64,000 nt of DNA from Rhizophagus irregularis (taxonomy: Eukaryota; Glomeromycota; Glomeromycetes; Glomerales; Glomeraceae), in the NCBI RefSeq assembly GCF_026210795.1, contig NC_089444.1, forward strand, positions 362,501 to 426,500, given 5' to 3'. Position numbers and translations under genes: made by a program. Positions 12,437 to 24,350 of this stretch are shown here, piece after piece; positions within the stretch are counted from its first letter, which is position 1; each line of letters begins with the position of its first letter. Under the pieces are notes generated by a model. The model searched no databases and was not told the DNA's origin. It saw only the letters and a program-made list of their open reading frames with translations.

Positions 12437-13045
12437 TTATTTTATTTCAAAGAGAGGAGTAACCAATGACAATGAAAACATAATAGAAGTAAACAACTAC
12501 AAGTAGTGAATAACTAATCTATTAGGGTAATGTGGTTATTAATCCCTTCTAACGAAAGGACCTCACCCTCCGGAGAAAGATTTAGGGCGTCCCCCGAGAA
12601 TGCCCCAGGGACCCCAAATCTACTCTCTAACCTCTCCCCATTTCTGGGGATAATGCCTTGATCTGCTAATGCTACCACAATCTTCACATTACCACAAGGT
12701 TAGAGTCGACCGCAATGTGCTCACAGCTCCGTCAAATTAATAGGCCACCATATGGTGGTTGGTAGTCCCGCCCCACCATTATAACCCCGAAGGGCCACCC
12801 GGGTACCAAGATGCTATAGAACCTTTATGAACCATTTGGCAACAGTCCCCCATCACACTCTGACAAACTTCGTGGCAGAGCAATGGTTTTGACCTGAGTT
12901 CAGTGACCATTTCTAGGACTCGCCATACCAGTCTACCAATGATCGCATCTACCACCTCACCATCGGTAGCATCAGTAGGAATCATTTCAGCTCTTATGGG
13001 TACAGGATCTTCAACGCAGTTGGTAGCTGCGCATGCAGTAATTAT
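12437..13045 (-). mobile_element. 5'-truncated LINE-like fragment, 3' end
   Basis: A block of clearly higher G+C than its surroundings, with an A-rich tail on the minus strand at its left end (12437-12450). It is flanked by a 13-bp direct repeat GCCTAGTTTATAT (12424-12436 and 13046-13058). That combination is the hallmark of target-primed insertion by a non-LTR retrotransposon. The minus strand is open from about 13045 to 12779 (residues such as DGEVVDAIIGRLVWRVLEMV), ending in a stop and then a 3' untranslated region. No RT motif lies within this short piece, so the family is inferred only from its structure. Confidence 0.6.
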
Positions 13046-13580
13046 GCCTAGTTTATATAAAATTTTCATATAAATTTTTATTTTTATTTTTATTTTTATT
13101 TTTAAATTCACGTGAACTAGATTACAGAAAGTTAGACAAGAACAAAAGATAAAACAAAAGTCAGACGCTAACTAATACTATGCTATAATCAAACCGCCCG
13201 AGGACGGCGCCACTCTGGTAAAATAAACGAAACATGGGTGGGTCCCAAAAATGACGCCAAACCCTGAAGAACAATCTATATATAAGGAGAATAATAAAGA
13301 TCCGTATTTTTCTTTCAGCCGAAGCTGCCACCTGTAAATACTGTCATAGGTGGAGTGGTTCACACTATTCATATTGTTGTAAAAAAATATATATATAATT
13401 TATATATATGAAGATAATTATGATGTAGCATAAACAAAAAAACTATGATGAGTAAGCTACTGTTAGGTAAAAAGATGTAAAAAAAAGAAATAAAGGGGTG
13501 AATATAATGAAGAGTCATAAATGACGTGAGTGATTATTAAATCCACTCATAATTTAGATTATTTGTCGTCTGTTATAGGA

Positions 13581-15071
13581 CTAACCATCGAGAAAGACGT
13601 AGATGCTCTTTTCTGAGGTAGTGACAAAGGGTGAGATGTCTTGGTGCGCTTGACATTTGTTAATAAAGTTTGAGAATCTCTTTTGATGACCAGGGGAAGC
13701 ATCATCCTCATCCGAATCTACCAACATAGGTACAGAGCACGCACCTGGAGGAGGAGTAGTGGGAGGTGTTGTACTTGGACTAGGCGTAGCCGTGTCTGAA
13801 ATAATGTGTGGTGATCTAATGTAATATAGAAAATTTTTGTAATCCGTAAGATACTTCTTCGGTGCTAACATTATCGTAGCCGGTATGTGAATAGGTTCAG
13901 GCGGTCTTTTTTTATTGATAATAGAATCTAAACGTGATCGTAATTGACCAGAACTATATACTATAGGTTCATCTAAATACCCATCTGAAATAGGTGGCGG
14001 AGGGTGAGGATAGGGTTTAAAAATATTAAAACCATTTCGCCATACGTGTTTTTGATGATGTACACTTTTTTGACAGTACTGTTTTTTGTCAAGAAGAAAT
14101 TTGAAGCGGGTGGCACACAGCCGTTGATGATATTTAGTGTCTGTTCTAAGACTTTTATCATAATTGAAGATACGACGATAAGCTCTGTCGAATCAGCTTT
14201 TTTACCTGGTGTAAGTTCGCGTATTTGTACTGTTAATATGGTTAAAATTTTCTAAACGTTTATTATACATAAACTGCCAGCCATCTTTGTCATTCGATTT
14301 GTGCTTGGTGTTCACGTAACGAGAAGTATACGTGATTCCTAATCTATTAGAATAGATAGTTTTAGTTTCCTTAGATTTCCAACGTTGATGAATCAAATTA
14401 CTGTGAATTTGAAACGGAGAGAGGATCGAAGCAGCAGTTGCTTTGCTGTGGGTTTTAAGGTGGTCGAACCTCATGAGGTGGTGTTGGTGTGAAACACAAG
14501 CGCGTCTGTTGAATGAGAGCACCATGGGTGAAGGCGATTTACAAAGTTTTAAAACTCCTGGGTTTTTTATACAGTCAATGATATGATTACATGGTATATA
14601 AATACCAAAATAAAAACGATAACATTTATAAGAAAAATTAAAGAAAGTCTTCGTGATATGATTTCGTTCTCGTTCTTGAAAAGCACGTGACTTAATAAAT
14701 GTGATTCGTTCTAATAATTTTTTCCTAATTAAAGGGAAGTATTTGTGTTGTATCCGTTTAGGGATAACTGATTGGTGTGAAAAAAAATGTCTGAGCATGA
14801 TACTGATTTGGTATTTGTTGTTTGGTATCAGGATCGTGGAGCTGTAACTAACTGCGTTAGTTTTCATGTGATAATCATTAGTGTGTATTATAAGTCGATT
14901 TTCATTGGTGCTGGCAAAAGGATCTACGAGTTCGAAAAGGAAACTTTTAGATCGTCTGATTTCATAAATCTTGTTGTATCCTGCCCTATTTGGGCGGAGC
15001 ACGTGAAATTTGGAAAAATAAACTTCCAAAGGATATTCTTGTTGTTGCTGTGAAGCAGAGGAGGACGACAT
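13581..15071 (-). CDS. two-exon orphan-family protein (468 aa)
   Basis: Exon 1 is 15071-14269 and exon 2 is 14184-13581. The 84-nt intron has a GTATAA donor and a CGACAG acceptor and keeps the frame exactly. Without it two in-frame stops (TAA, TGA) would interrupt the protein. The start MSSSSASQQQQ is chosen over the upstream ATG at 15149 because the extra 26 residues are a Phe-rich artefact. The protein is basic and His/Lys/Arg-rich through residues 90-300 (SNRLGITYTSRYVNTKHKS near 245-265), then has a Pro-rich hinge HPPPPISDGY, a conserved-looking RLDSIINKKRPPEPIHIP segment, and a Thr/Pro and acidic tail (DSDEDD). There is no signal peptide or membrane segment. It resembles, from memory, an expanded uncharacterised glomeromycete family; function unknown. 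It lies just outside the left arm of the inverted duplication. Confidence 0.6.
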
Positions 15072-15544
15072 GGTAAAAAAGTCGTGAGGAAAAAAAAAAA
15101 AGGAGAAAAAAAAAGAAAAAGTGTAGAAGAAACTCCACTCTGAGGGCAAAAGGTGAGTAAGGAAGAGGACTTTCCGTCTAAGGCCAGGGTACAGGGCCTC
15201 TCTCTTCTACCGCTTTCAGCGGTTAAAAATTGTAAGTGTGAGAATAAAAATTTATGTTTACTGCGGAATTCTATGAAAATTGACGGAAAGAGGAGAGAGT
15301 TTTTTTTGTTTTTTTCTAAATTTTCATATAAATTTATGTAAGTTTAAAAATATTTATATGATCAACGTTTTATCACGTGATTATTAATAATATGGATTAG
15401 GTACTAATTAAAAACTTGTACTACATTACTCAACAGAAATCCTTAATTATAAAGATTTAAAAAGTTTTCACATTATGGTATAGTTCCCGTTCTTGATTTC
15501 TTCATTTATATTTATATTTTACTTACTGTTATTTCATAGCTCAA

Positions 15545-18262
15545 TATCGAGCTCCTTACGAACGACCACCATTTACTACACCAGGCGGTCCTCTTACCTA
15601 TGGACAAACCTCGCGGGTGGCTATACTTCTGGTACTCCCACACAACGTACAGCCTATATGGCTCCTAGACCAGGTTATGGTATACCTTTGGGTGGCATAT
15701 CACTAATGGCAGCTCCAGATTCAGAAGTAGAAAAATTTATTGGAGGGATATCACCGGGAGTAGTAACTGATGATTGGATGGAAAAAATTCTCAAGACAGT
15801 AATCAATTATTTAATTTTTTGGTGGGCAAATAAATGCTATATATCGATACTTGTCAACAAGTTGACGATGATTTTCCAATCGAAGGGACGGAGATTTTAA
15901 TGAACACTATATTATCAAATTGGATTCTTATGAACCTTGGAGCTTTAAAAGAAGGCGTAAATATTTGGAGGTGCGATTAAGAAAAAACTTTTGTATAATT
16001 TTCTTACGACCTAAAACGCATATTATTTTGGATTCTAAATTTTTCCTCCAGATAGCTTTCGAATTTATCTTAGTCTTGAAAGCTTTAAACATCTTCAGGT
16101 GAGATATTATCAAATACTTTAGCTGATAATTCATTTTTGTTTTTTTTTTTTGATTTTCTTATCTGGCGATTGCAAAGACTTGTGGTACATTAAAATCTTG
16201 GAAACAAGTTAAAGACCAATTCAGAAATCCAAAGGGTTTTGGATTTGCGGAATATGCTGATGCTGATAGTGTACTGCATGTCTTGCGTGTACTTGGTGGC
16301 GAAGGTTCGGGTGATGATAAAAAAGATAAGGGAATTAGTTGTTCTTCCTGCTTTGGAGGAAGGTGCTAATGGCAAAAATTAATAGTATGCAATCATTCCT
16401 TGATAAATTACTTTTTGATCTTAATTCTTCATCTAAATATCATTTTATCAAAGCCGATGAGAATACAAGAAAATATCTTGATCAATATGAGGCTTCAAGA
16501 ACGGTGGTCTGTATTAAATTATAGAAATAATTTTTTTCTTTGAGCATGATACAGAGTTAGATAAAATGTCTTGTTATGAGTTATAATCGTTGTTGAAACG
16601 TGACTAAGCCACAGGATAGAAGAGATCTGTCACCTTCAATAAATTCGCAGCATGAAAATAAATTAGCTCACCAGCTACAGAAATAAAAACAGAACATGAA
16701 GAAAAGGATGATGACATATATTTACCGCTGAACTTCCTCCAGATCAAAAGGATGTTATTTACCGAGAGGTAGCATCCTTTCGACGTGCTGCAGCAAAAAA
16801 ACGAGAGCGTCAGAGAGAAGAGGAAGAACGAGCAAATCGTAGAGCTAAAGCTGAAAAAGAAAGGGAACGTTCACATGGAAAGGGAAAATAGAGAGAGAGA
16901 AAGTGAGAGAGAAAGAGAGCGGGATTGCGATAGAGGTAGAGATCAAGATCGGCAAGCAAGAGAATCAAGACGCGAATCTTATATTTTAGACGATGAAGAA
17001 GAGGAACAACGCAGACAAGCTAAAAGAAAAACTGAAATGGAAATGGCTTTTAAAGAGGTACAATATTAAAAATTATATAAAATTTTGTTTTTGGATTATA
17101 TATTACTGATTTTAATAATAATTATCTTATATTAGAGAGAAATACGATGCCAACATCATAGAGAAGAAACATGGCAACAAATCGTGAATGTGAAGCAGAA
17201 CAAGATTTAGATATTAGAGAAAAACAAATTCGAGATCGGGAAATAATGGCGAGAAAGTTAGCGGAATGGCGGGGACGATGACATTGAAGCTGATAGAGGT
17301 CAAGAAGAATATTACAAAGACAGGAGGTATATATCACATTCATCTTGTAATCAAATTTAACGGAAAAATTATGAATTTTAACTTTTTTTATAATTTATGT
17401 AGTTCGGCGGTGGTCCCATCGAAAACAGTTCAGAGCACGTGAATTGGCCATGGATGAGGCAGATAGGTTGCGAGAACAGCAAGAAATTGAGCTTGAGAAA
17501 CATCGACTACAGACGCTTGAAAGCAGCGTGAAGAAGCTATAGAAGCAGAATTAAATAACGAAAAAGAAATTCTAACGCTTGTCACAATGGTGCTTCACAA
17601 AATAACAGCGATAAACCAAAACTAACTCTTAATCTTGCATCAAAACGTCGCGCTGCATTAATGACCCAGCTGAAGACGGATGAGGATTTTGACGATGAAG
17701 AAGGTATTGAATCAAAACGTAAACGTCGAATTTTAGTTCCTAGTATAGAATATAGGACGATGAAAACAAAACAGAAGAAAAAGAAAATTAAAGAATTAGT
17801 GACAACTATACCAACGGATAAAGAAGGACATTGAAATTGGAATGAATGTTAAATGGAAGGAATTAGGTGAGGTAGTTTCATATGTGGTTCGTAATTTTCT
17901 TCCTTTTTTTTAAAAAAAAATTGGTTTTAGTTTTTATTAACATAAATAATAATTATTTCACAATAGAATATTCTTAGCAAAAGGTTACAGCCATTTGTAA
18001 GTAAAAAAAATTGTTAAATATCTCGGCGTACAAGAAGATGAATTAGTCTCTTTTATTATTGATCACTTACGTAATAAAAAGCCAGCTGAAGACTTAACCA
18101 AAGAAATGATGATGGTATGTTGATTACTACTTGCACTGAATATCAAAGAGTAATTAACAAGCCAAATCATTGATTTTTATATCCTTTGATTTATATACAG
18201 ACTTCAAGAAAAATATAAAATAAAGATACAGCTTTTGAAAGGTTTCTAGATGATTTGAAGTA
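15545..18262 (+). pseudogene. RBM25-like splicing factor, left copy (broken)
   Basis: Segments in correct order match the RBM25/Snu71 architecture: a Pro/Gly-rich N-terminus (YERPPFTTPGGPLTYGQT); an RRM in pieces (FIGGISPG near 15740, then KTCGTLKSWKQVKDQFRNPK and GFGFAEYADADS near 16165-16250); KADENTRKYLDQYEASR near 16450; a long Arg/Glu-rich RERE region at 16780-17560; and a C-terminal PWI domain (KIVKYLGVQEDELVSFIIDH, 18010-18110). RBM25 family members act in U1 snRNP-linked alternative splicing. Frameshifts are visible at about 15605-15620 and at the eight-A run at 18003-18010. The last exon is missing between 18205 and 18213, although it survives in the right arm. I therefore read it as a pseudogene; undetected introns could explain some, but not all, breaks. 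Confidence 0.75.
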
Positions 18263-19065
18263 ATTCGAGGCAGTGGCATATAACACGTAGCCAGAGTTTT
18301 TTAATTATATATATTGTCTATCGGATTCTTTTAATTAAAATGTGATATTTAAAAATTAAAAATTAAATATAAAAATCAATGGCAAATTGTTAAAATAATT
18401 ACTTAAGAGATCTATTTATTTATTTATTTATTTTATCCTATCATTTTAATGTTATCTTTGTTATCATTTCTTAATATCCCTTAGTAAATTATGTAAAGTT
18501 ATAATGCGAAAAATCTGAAGAACAATAATTACCTTACAAGCTTATCATCAATATCGTAATAAACTCAAATATTACATTAACTATACTAGTAATCCGGTCA
18601 AAATTCACTTTATATTTTAATTAAAATTCGTTGTTATCATGTTTAGATAATTTAGATAATTTTTCGATAAGTTACTTTGTCGAAATATTTCACATATATT
18701 TTAGCAGAAATAACATACTGAACCTTCATTATTACTTTTATTGGCGTGGTTATGCATTTTACCGATATCTTTCTCATATGAAATGCAAAGCACGTGCCAA
18801 GACGTTATATTCGAGAAATTTGGAACTGAATATAAAGTCGAAAAACGTTTATTATTCGTTATGTTTTTATTAAAAAATATGGTAGAGTATATACATGATC
18901 TGTAGTATTCGATAACCGCAGTAATTACAGTGATATTGCTAATTTCATAAAGCACTCGAGAGATTTCTATAAACTATAAGATGTTTCAAAGAAATAATTC
19001 ATTGATTTTTTATTTTATCGCCATAAATCAAAATTTTCGGTAAGATCTTTTTCTCTGCTTCTGCT

Positions 19066-22000
19066 TTAATTTTCAACATTGGACCTTATTGATCTTATAG
19101 AAGCAGCAGATAAATGTCCACGTTTAATAAATTCTTTAACTTTATCGCGTCGATGACTCCATCTTAATAACGCGTGATATGATCTTGTAATTAGTTTATT
19201 TCCTATAACTAACCCACCAGATGCAAGCGCAAGAGTTGGAATAAGATCATACGTTATAACACTATTGTAATATAGCCACTGGATAATGAATTGAGGTACA
19301 TCTTCAATGAAGATGCTTATGATACTACCCCAAAGCATTATTTTTTGTGATTTCTTAGTCAAAGGAGCTGAAAATATTTTAAGGCCAAATAAATCCGATG
19401 AGAAAGTATTTAATATTTGTATGTCAATGGCTGATAATAATGTGCAAATTGATGATAGTGTCAGAGACTTTGAAACCCATTTAGAGAATGATGGATTTGT
19501 TGCCATTTCAGATACAAAAATATTTATGGCTAATAAAATATTAATTACAATAGGTAAAATAAAGAATATTTTACTAAATAATAATAAATAAGAAAATTAG
19601 TAATCAGTCAAATTAACCTTCAAAATAATATAAATAAAATAATATTAAATGAAATTTCTTACGCTGGAATTATTAAATGTGGTGTATTTTTAACTTTCAG
19701 TAATATGAATACTAGATCTACGGCAATATCTTGTATTATAAAACAGGTCTCAAATATTGCAAAGTTTTTTCCTTTGGGATTTTTTATACGCGCCAAAATA
19801 TATAATACTATTAAAACTACTAAACCTGCTATAAAAATTATAATTAATGGATAAAATTCTTTGAAATAATCTTTGGTCATTATAAAAGGTGCACTTTCAT
19901 CAATTAATGATGTATATTCATTAAATGAAAGTGCAGTAAACCTTTTTTGTTTGATCAAGGTATTTAAATTTTCAAATATTGTTTGGGTATTTGGTTCAAC
20001 TGTATTATCATCTTTAGCTTCATTTATGTTAAATGATAATAATATTTTCTTTGGAGAAGTAGGGTCATACATCCATCTGCCACTTGTTGCCAACCTCTGT
20101 TCATTTACTGGAATTATCTTAGAAATTTCTTGAATCATATTCATGAAAAATATTGAATGATTTGCTTGGAGAAATTTCAAACTTCCTTCCTCATTTAGTC
20201 GAAGTATTCCTGTAATCGAATCTGAATGTTGTGCCGCTTTAAGTGGTCCTAAATATAGTAATAGAATATAAATTTTTCTATTCAATCATTAAAAAATTTT
20301 TTTTAAAAAAATATGTATATTACTTGTTGAAAGCATCCAAAGTTTCTCTTTAATTCCTATTAAAGGTTCATCTCTCTCTTGAGAGATGACAAAATTATTC
20401 TCAACCAACACATAATAGGAGGAATTGGGTTGGCTAAATGTGCTTTCAAAAATTGGGATATGCACTGTGTAATTATCATGTCCAACAGTACATAGTTTAT
20501 AATCTCCTGAAAATGTTTGTCTTAATAGATCCGGTTTATCTGGATCATCACTTAGTTGAAATATCGAAACATTCGCAGTAGATAACTTTACTGGAATGGT
20601 ATACTTGATCATTATTTCTTTAATTAAAGGATCAATGACTTCATTAATAGCTGGCTTTGTAGTTTCAATTATGGGACAATTATATTCAGTACCTACAGAT
20701 AAAAAAAAAATTAAATAAATATGTATATATATATATGCCCTATAAAAAATTTTCAAAAAATGATCCTGTATCTGAATTTCTTTAAAAATTGATCATTTAT
20801 CAGAGTTTTTTCCAGAATTTTTTTATAGGGATGTGAAGAAAGAAAAGAAATTAAAAGCTTACTATGATTATTTAATCTTGGTAAAGATTTTAATAAAAAC
20901 TCCAATTTATTGTTACTCTGCTTCTTTATTCCAAAAATAGTATTATTTATACGAAACATATTAAAATGAATAAATTCTGGCCCAAAAGATCCCTGTGATT
21001 GCATATAATTACCATCATCATCTAAAAGATAATAATTCATTACACTATTATGACTATGTTGCAAAAGAAATCCTCCATAATTTAAACTTATCAAATCAAT
21101 GTTTGTATTATTTGTTGGATTAGAAACTATATTTAATCGTACTATAGCCCCAGTTGATAAAAATCTCAACTGATAGTAATTTACCTCAGTCTGTGACTTA
21201 TTATTCTTCTTATTTATGATTGTATTATTTAATGCCATAATACATACATATCCTTCAGCATTATAAGTCACAGTACATAATTTAATTGTTAGATTATTTA
21301 ATTTTTCGGTGGTTTGGTAAACCAGAAAAGGTGCCATAGGTGAATCTGCACCTACTCTAAGAAATGATGTATAAACTCTCCAGTATTGAAGATTTGGATC
21401 TCTCATTACTGATGATCCTTTTGTTTCATCATATTTTAAAATATACATAAAACCAAAACCTCCATCTGTTAATGAAAAACTTAAACTATCTACCAAGGTA
21501 TACGATAATAGATTTGGTGCATGAAATTCAACATTTTTATGTTCTATCACTTTTCCCCTTGTAATATCTCTAAAATAAGGTAAAAAAGTTAATTTTCAAA
21601 AAAAAAAAAAACTAATTGTTATTTGTAAAAATACTCACGAAATGCTAAATAAACGCCATATTGCTATTCCTTCTTTATCTGGTTTTTCAATACTAATAAG
21701 TTCTTTACCTGATATGCTAAATCTAACAGATCCATTAGCATTTCCTAAATATATTTCACTAAAAAAATAATATTATTAAATCAATATTATTGATTTCATT
21801 AATAAGGATTCCATTGTTTAAACTTACTTTATAGACTCATTGCTGTAATTAATTATTTTGCCATATTTTCCCTTAATACCATTGTTTGATTTAACATAAA
21901 CTATTATTATATGATTATAAGCTAAGGGTAAAATCTCCATATTAAAGGGACAAATTGCTTCTGCAGGTAGAGTATAATTAAAATCCATATATTTGATTTT

Positions 22001-22318
22001 TCCTGTTTTATCTATAAATCGTAAATGTAAATGAGGTAATATGCACGCTGGATCTTCATCTTCAAGGATCATCCAAATCGAGAAAGAACCCTCTAAACTA
22101 AAGGTGTAAGTATTATAAAATTTTAACCCATTAATCGGTTCTTCATAAATAAATGATATATCTTGAGTTGATATATCTTGATTTTGAGATGTATTTTGGG
22201 ATAATATATCTCGTGATGATATATTTTGAGAAGAAGATAGTATATTCTGAGATGAGACAAAAGAACAACAGATGGATATTAAACAGATAAAAGTGATCAA
22301 CACCTTTAAATTGAACAT
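19066..22318 (-). CDS. 926-aa secreted/multi-pass membrane protein, copy 1
   Basis: Six exons: 22318-21828, 21758-21639, 21569-20863, 20692-20324, 20248-19663 and 19573-19066. All junctions are GT-AG and in phase, giving 927 codons with the stop. Residues 1-23 form a signal peptide (FNLKVLITFICLISICCS). A large Asn-rich, presumably glycosylated ectodomain (to about 690) has many NxS/T sites. A strong membrane segment follows (YPLIIIFIAGLVVLIVLYIL, about 695-716), then several further hydrophobic helices and the segment FIEDVPQFIIQWLYY. The tail is basic. The plan suggests a cell-surface receptor- or sensor-like protein; no catalytic motif is seen, and function is unknown. Intron 3 contains a 93-bp MITE. 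The gene is duplicated in inverted orientation at 42900-46152 with four residue differences. Confidence 0.85.
20738..20830. mobile_element. 93-bp CCCTATAAAA-type MITE in intron 3
   Basis: Ends CCCTATAAAAAA and TTTTTTTATAGGG, flanked by a 3-bp duplication ATG (20735-20737, 20831-20833). It lies entirely within intron 3 of the 926-aa gene and is present in both duplicate copies, so it was inserted before the duplication. Confidence 0.8.
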
Positions 22319-23207
22319 TTTTTACTAAGGCAGAAAATTGTGTTTCAATTGGTAAATGGGAGACTTGAAAAATGATAAATTTTTTACTTGGGAGATAGAT
22401 TACAAGAACAACAGAACATTTATATATGTTTCTATTCATTATAATCTTGATTTATTTATTAACTATTAATAACTTTTCTTTTTATCAAACGTGTTTCAAA
22501 AGAAAAAAAAATTTAAAGCATTTCTATTATTATATTACCAAATTTGTGTTATAAAATTTTGACATTTTGATGTATTATTACTCCTTGTTATCTATGATCA
22601 TTGGGTGTGAAATGACGCAATAAACAAGCCAATTTGCTGACATTTTGACATATTACTCCTCATCTATTATACCTAGGGATGTGAAACCATTACCATTTGT
22701 AAGACAACTCTGAGAAATGGAAGGATAATCATAAAACTTTATGTCTTAATTTAGCGTAAAAAATGATAGAGAGCGATGGTAACACAGCATAAAAATGGAG
22801 CAATTTTTAACATGAAACATTCCTATTGTTTAATTGGCATGATCACCGGTTAAACCGATCTATTTTAAGATGACAATAGATGACAATCCGTACGGAGACA
22901 TGTTACACGTTACAATACACTTAACTTATACAGGGTAATATAAATATATAATAAATTTTTTTATTTCCGTAAATGTATCATATTCACGGAGTTTATAGCC
23001 TCAGTCAAACATGAAAATTATCCAAGTCACATAAATTATTTTCTCATAAATGTATCATATTCACGGAGTTTTTCATAAATTAGTACGTTTTACAAGGTTA
23101 GTTTAATAGTATTTATATTTAACTTATAATTATGAATAATAGTTAATGGTCCTATTATTACTATTAAAAATTAAAGTAATTAAAGTGATTATAATTACTT
23201 TATTATT
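22319..23207. other. upstream region of copy 1, inner end of arm
   Basis: This is the 5' flank of the 926-aa gene, shared with 42023-42899. It includes two ATCATATTCACGGAG words at 22977-23070 related to those in the MITE at 12220-12418. No TATA box or other defined promoter element can be singled out in such AT-rich sequence. Confidence 0.4.
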
Positions 23208-23265
23208 ACTTTCCAAAAAGAATTAATAACTAGTACTATATTTAAAAATTTATAGTATTAATAAA

Positions 23266-23493
23266 TTGAACTGCAATAAATATCAGATGTACTACCACAC
23301 AATCTCTCACTTTCATGGTTCCAAACTTGTGAAGGAAAATGAAAATGAGAAAAAAGAATATGAAAATGAGGATAAAGAAAGTGGAGAGGAGAATAATTAT
23401 TCGCTTAACACTACTATGGCTTGTGTGACTTGTAATTATTCTAGTAACATTTCACGAATATGTAAATTCATAGGAAATTCAGATGTACAGTGA
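23266..23493 (+). CDS. possible small acidic ORF (75 aa)
   Basis: A 75-codon ORF just inside the inner boundary of the left arm, with a Glu/Asn/Lys-rich low-complexity centre (residues 24-46) and three Cys in the last third. No family, no partner in the other arm and no splice extension could be supported. It may be a chance ORF. Confidence 0.15.
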   Translation: MNCNKYQMYYHTISHFHGSKLVKENENEKKEYENEDKESGEENNYSLNTTMACVTCNYSSNISRICKFIGNSDVQ

Positions 23494-23620
23494 ATCCTAA
23501 TACCCGTTTTTTGAAAAAGGAAGAAAAGTGAAATTTTGTAAAAATTATATAACTAATTGGCGCATGGTCTTTGGCCGTTAGATGTTTGTCCATGGCTAAA
23601 ATGGTCAACTCTAATGCTAG

Positions 23621-24346
23621 TGTTACGAAAATTATTTTTATATTTTAGATTTTATTTTTTTTATAGTTTATTAGTATATATACATATATTTTTATAGTTT
23701 ATAGTTTATATATTTTATTGGGAAAAAAACAACGGAAATTGGAAGATTAGATAATAAGTGGCTGGATGATGATCATCGGAGGCTTAGTAGTACAATTTGA
23801 ACTTCGGACAAGATATCCAAAGGACGATTTGTACCGCGGATTATTTGACCAAAGGACAAGTTGAACTATAGATGAAAATGTACCAAATTATGGAAGATAT
23901 TTAAAGGAAAGTGGGATGACTGATTTTTGGGGAGTTAGAAATTGTTAACGATTATTAGTATAAGAAAAACCCTTGTAAAGGAATAACGAATATTACAGAG
24001 CGCCGAATGAGGCAGTAATATGGTCGATTCCTTGTCGATTGTTGATACTTGTTAATAAAGATACACAATTTATTTCCGATTTCCAATCATTTATCGTTTG
24101 TTATTGTTTAATTATATACAGTTTATTAATTTCTGATTTATTAATAAAACACGAATATTTTTAATTTGTGCTGATCATTTACTGATCGTCATATTCATTT
24201 TATTTTACATATCTATATCGGATTTTATCCTATACTTACCTGTCAAATTGATATCAATTTCTTACCGATTTATTGCCGAATTTTGTGAATTACCAATATT
24301 TTATTTCTGTTACTACCTGACGAATAGTGAACAATCGGTGGTGACA
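23621..24346 (+). mobile_element. solo LTR (726 bp) with 4-bp target duplication
   Basis: Starts TGTTACGAAAATT and ends CGGTGGTGACA, bounded by TG...CA and flanked by CTAG on both sides (23617-23620 and 24347-24350). It has no internal coding sequence and no second LTR, so it is best read as a solo LTR left by recombination. A related, more decayed copy lies at 4136-5469. The repeated words ATTACAGAGCGCCGA and GAGGCAGTAATAT are the best markers for the family. Confidence 0.75.
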
Positions 24347-24350
24347 CTAG

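Larger units (their letters stand above)
15361..23207. repeat. left arm of large inverted duplication
   Basis: This arm is the reverse complement of 42023-49696. Paired positions across the membrane-protein gene sum to exactly 65218, so there are no indels there. The outer part (15361-15656 with 49392-49696) is more diverged and sums to about 65048. Within the arm, 15657-17824 has no partner and is replaced on the right by an unrelated 1.95 kb segment. The inner boundary is at the word TTATAATTACTTTATTATT. Confidence 0.9.

Noticed and set aside
14185-14206. A 21-nt GT...AG micro-intron in the 468-aa gene
   Set aside because: Removing GTAAAAAAGCTGATTCGACAG-type sequence would keep frame, but 21 nt is shorter than known fungal spliceosomal introns. 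The 84-nt alternative with a normal donor explains the stops equally well.
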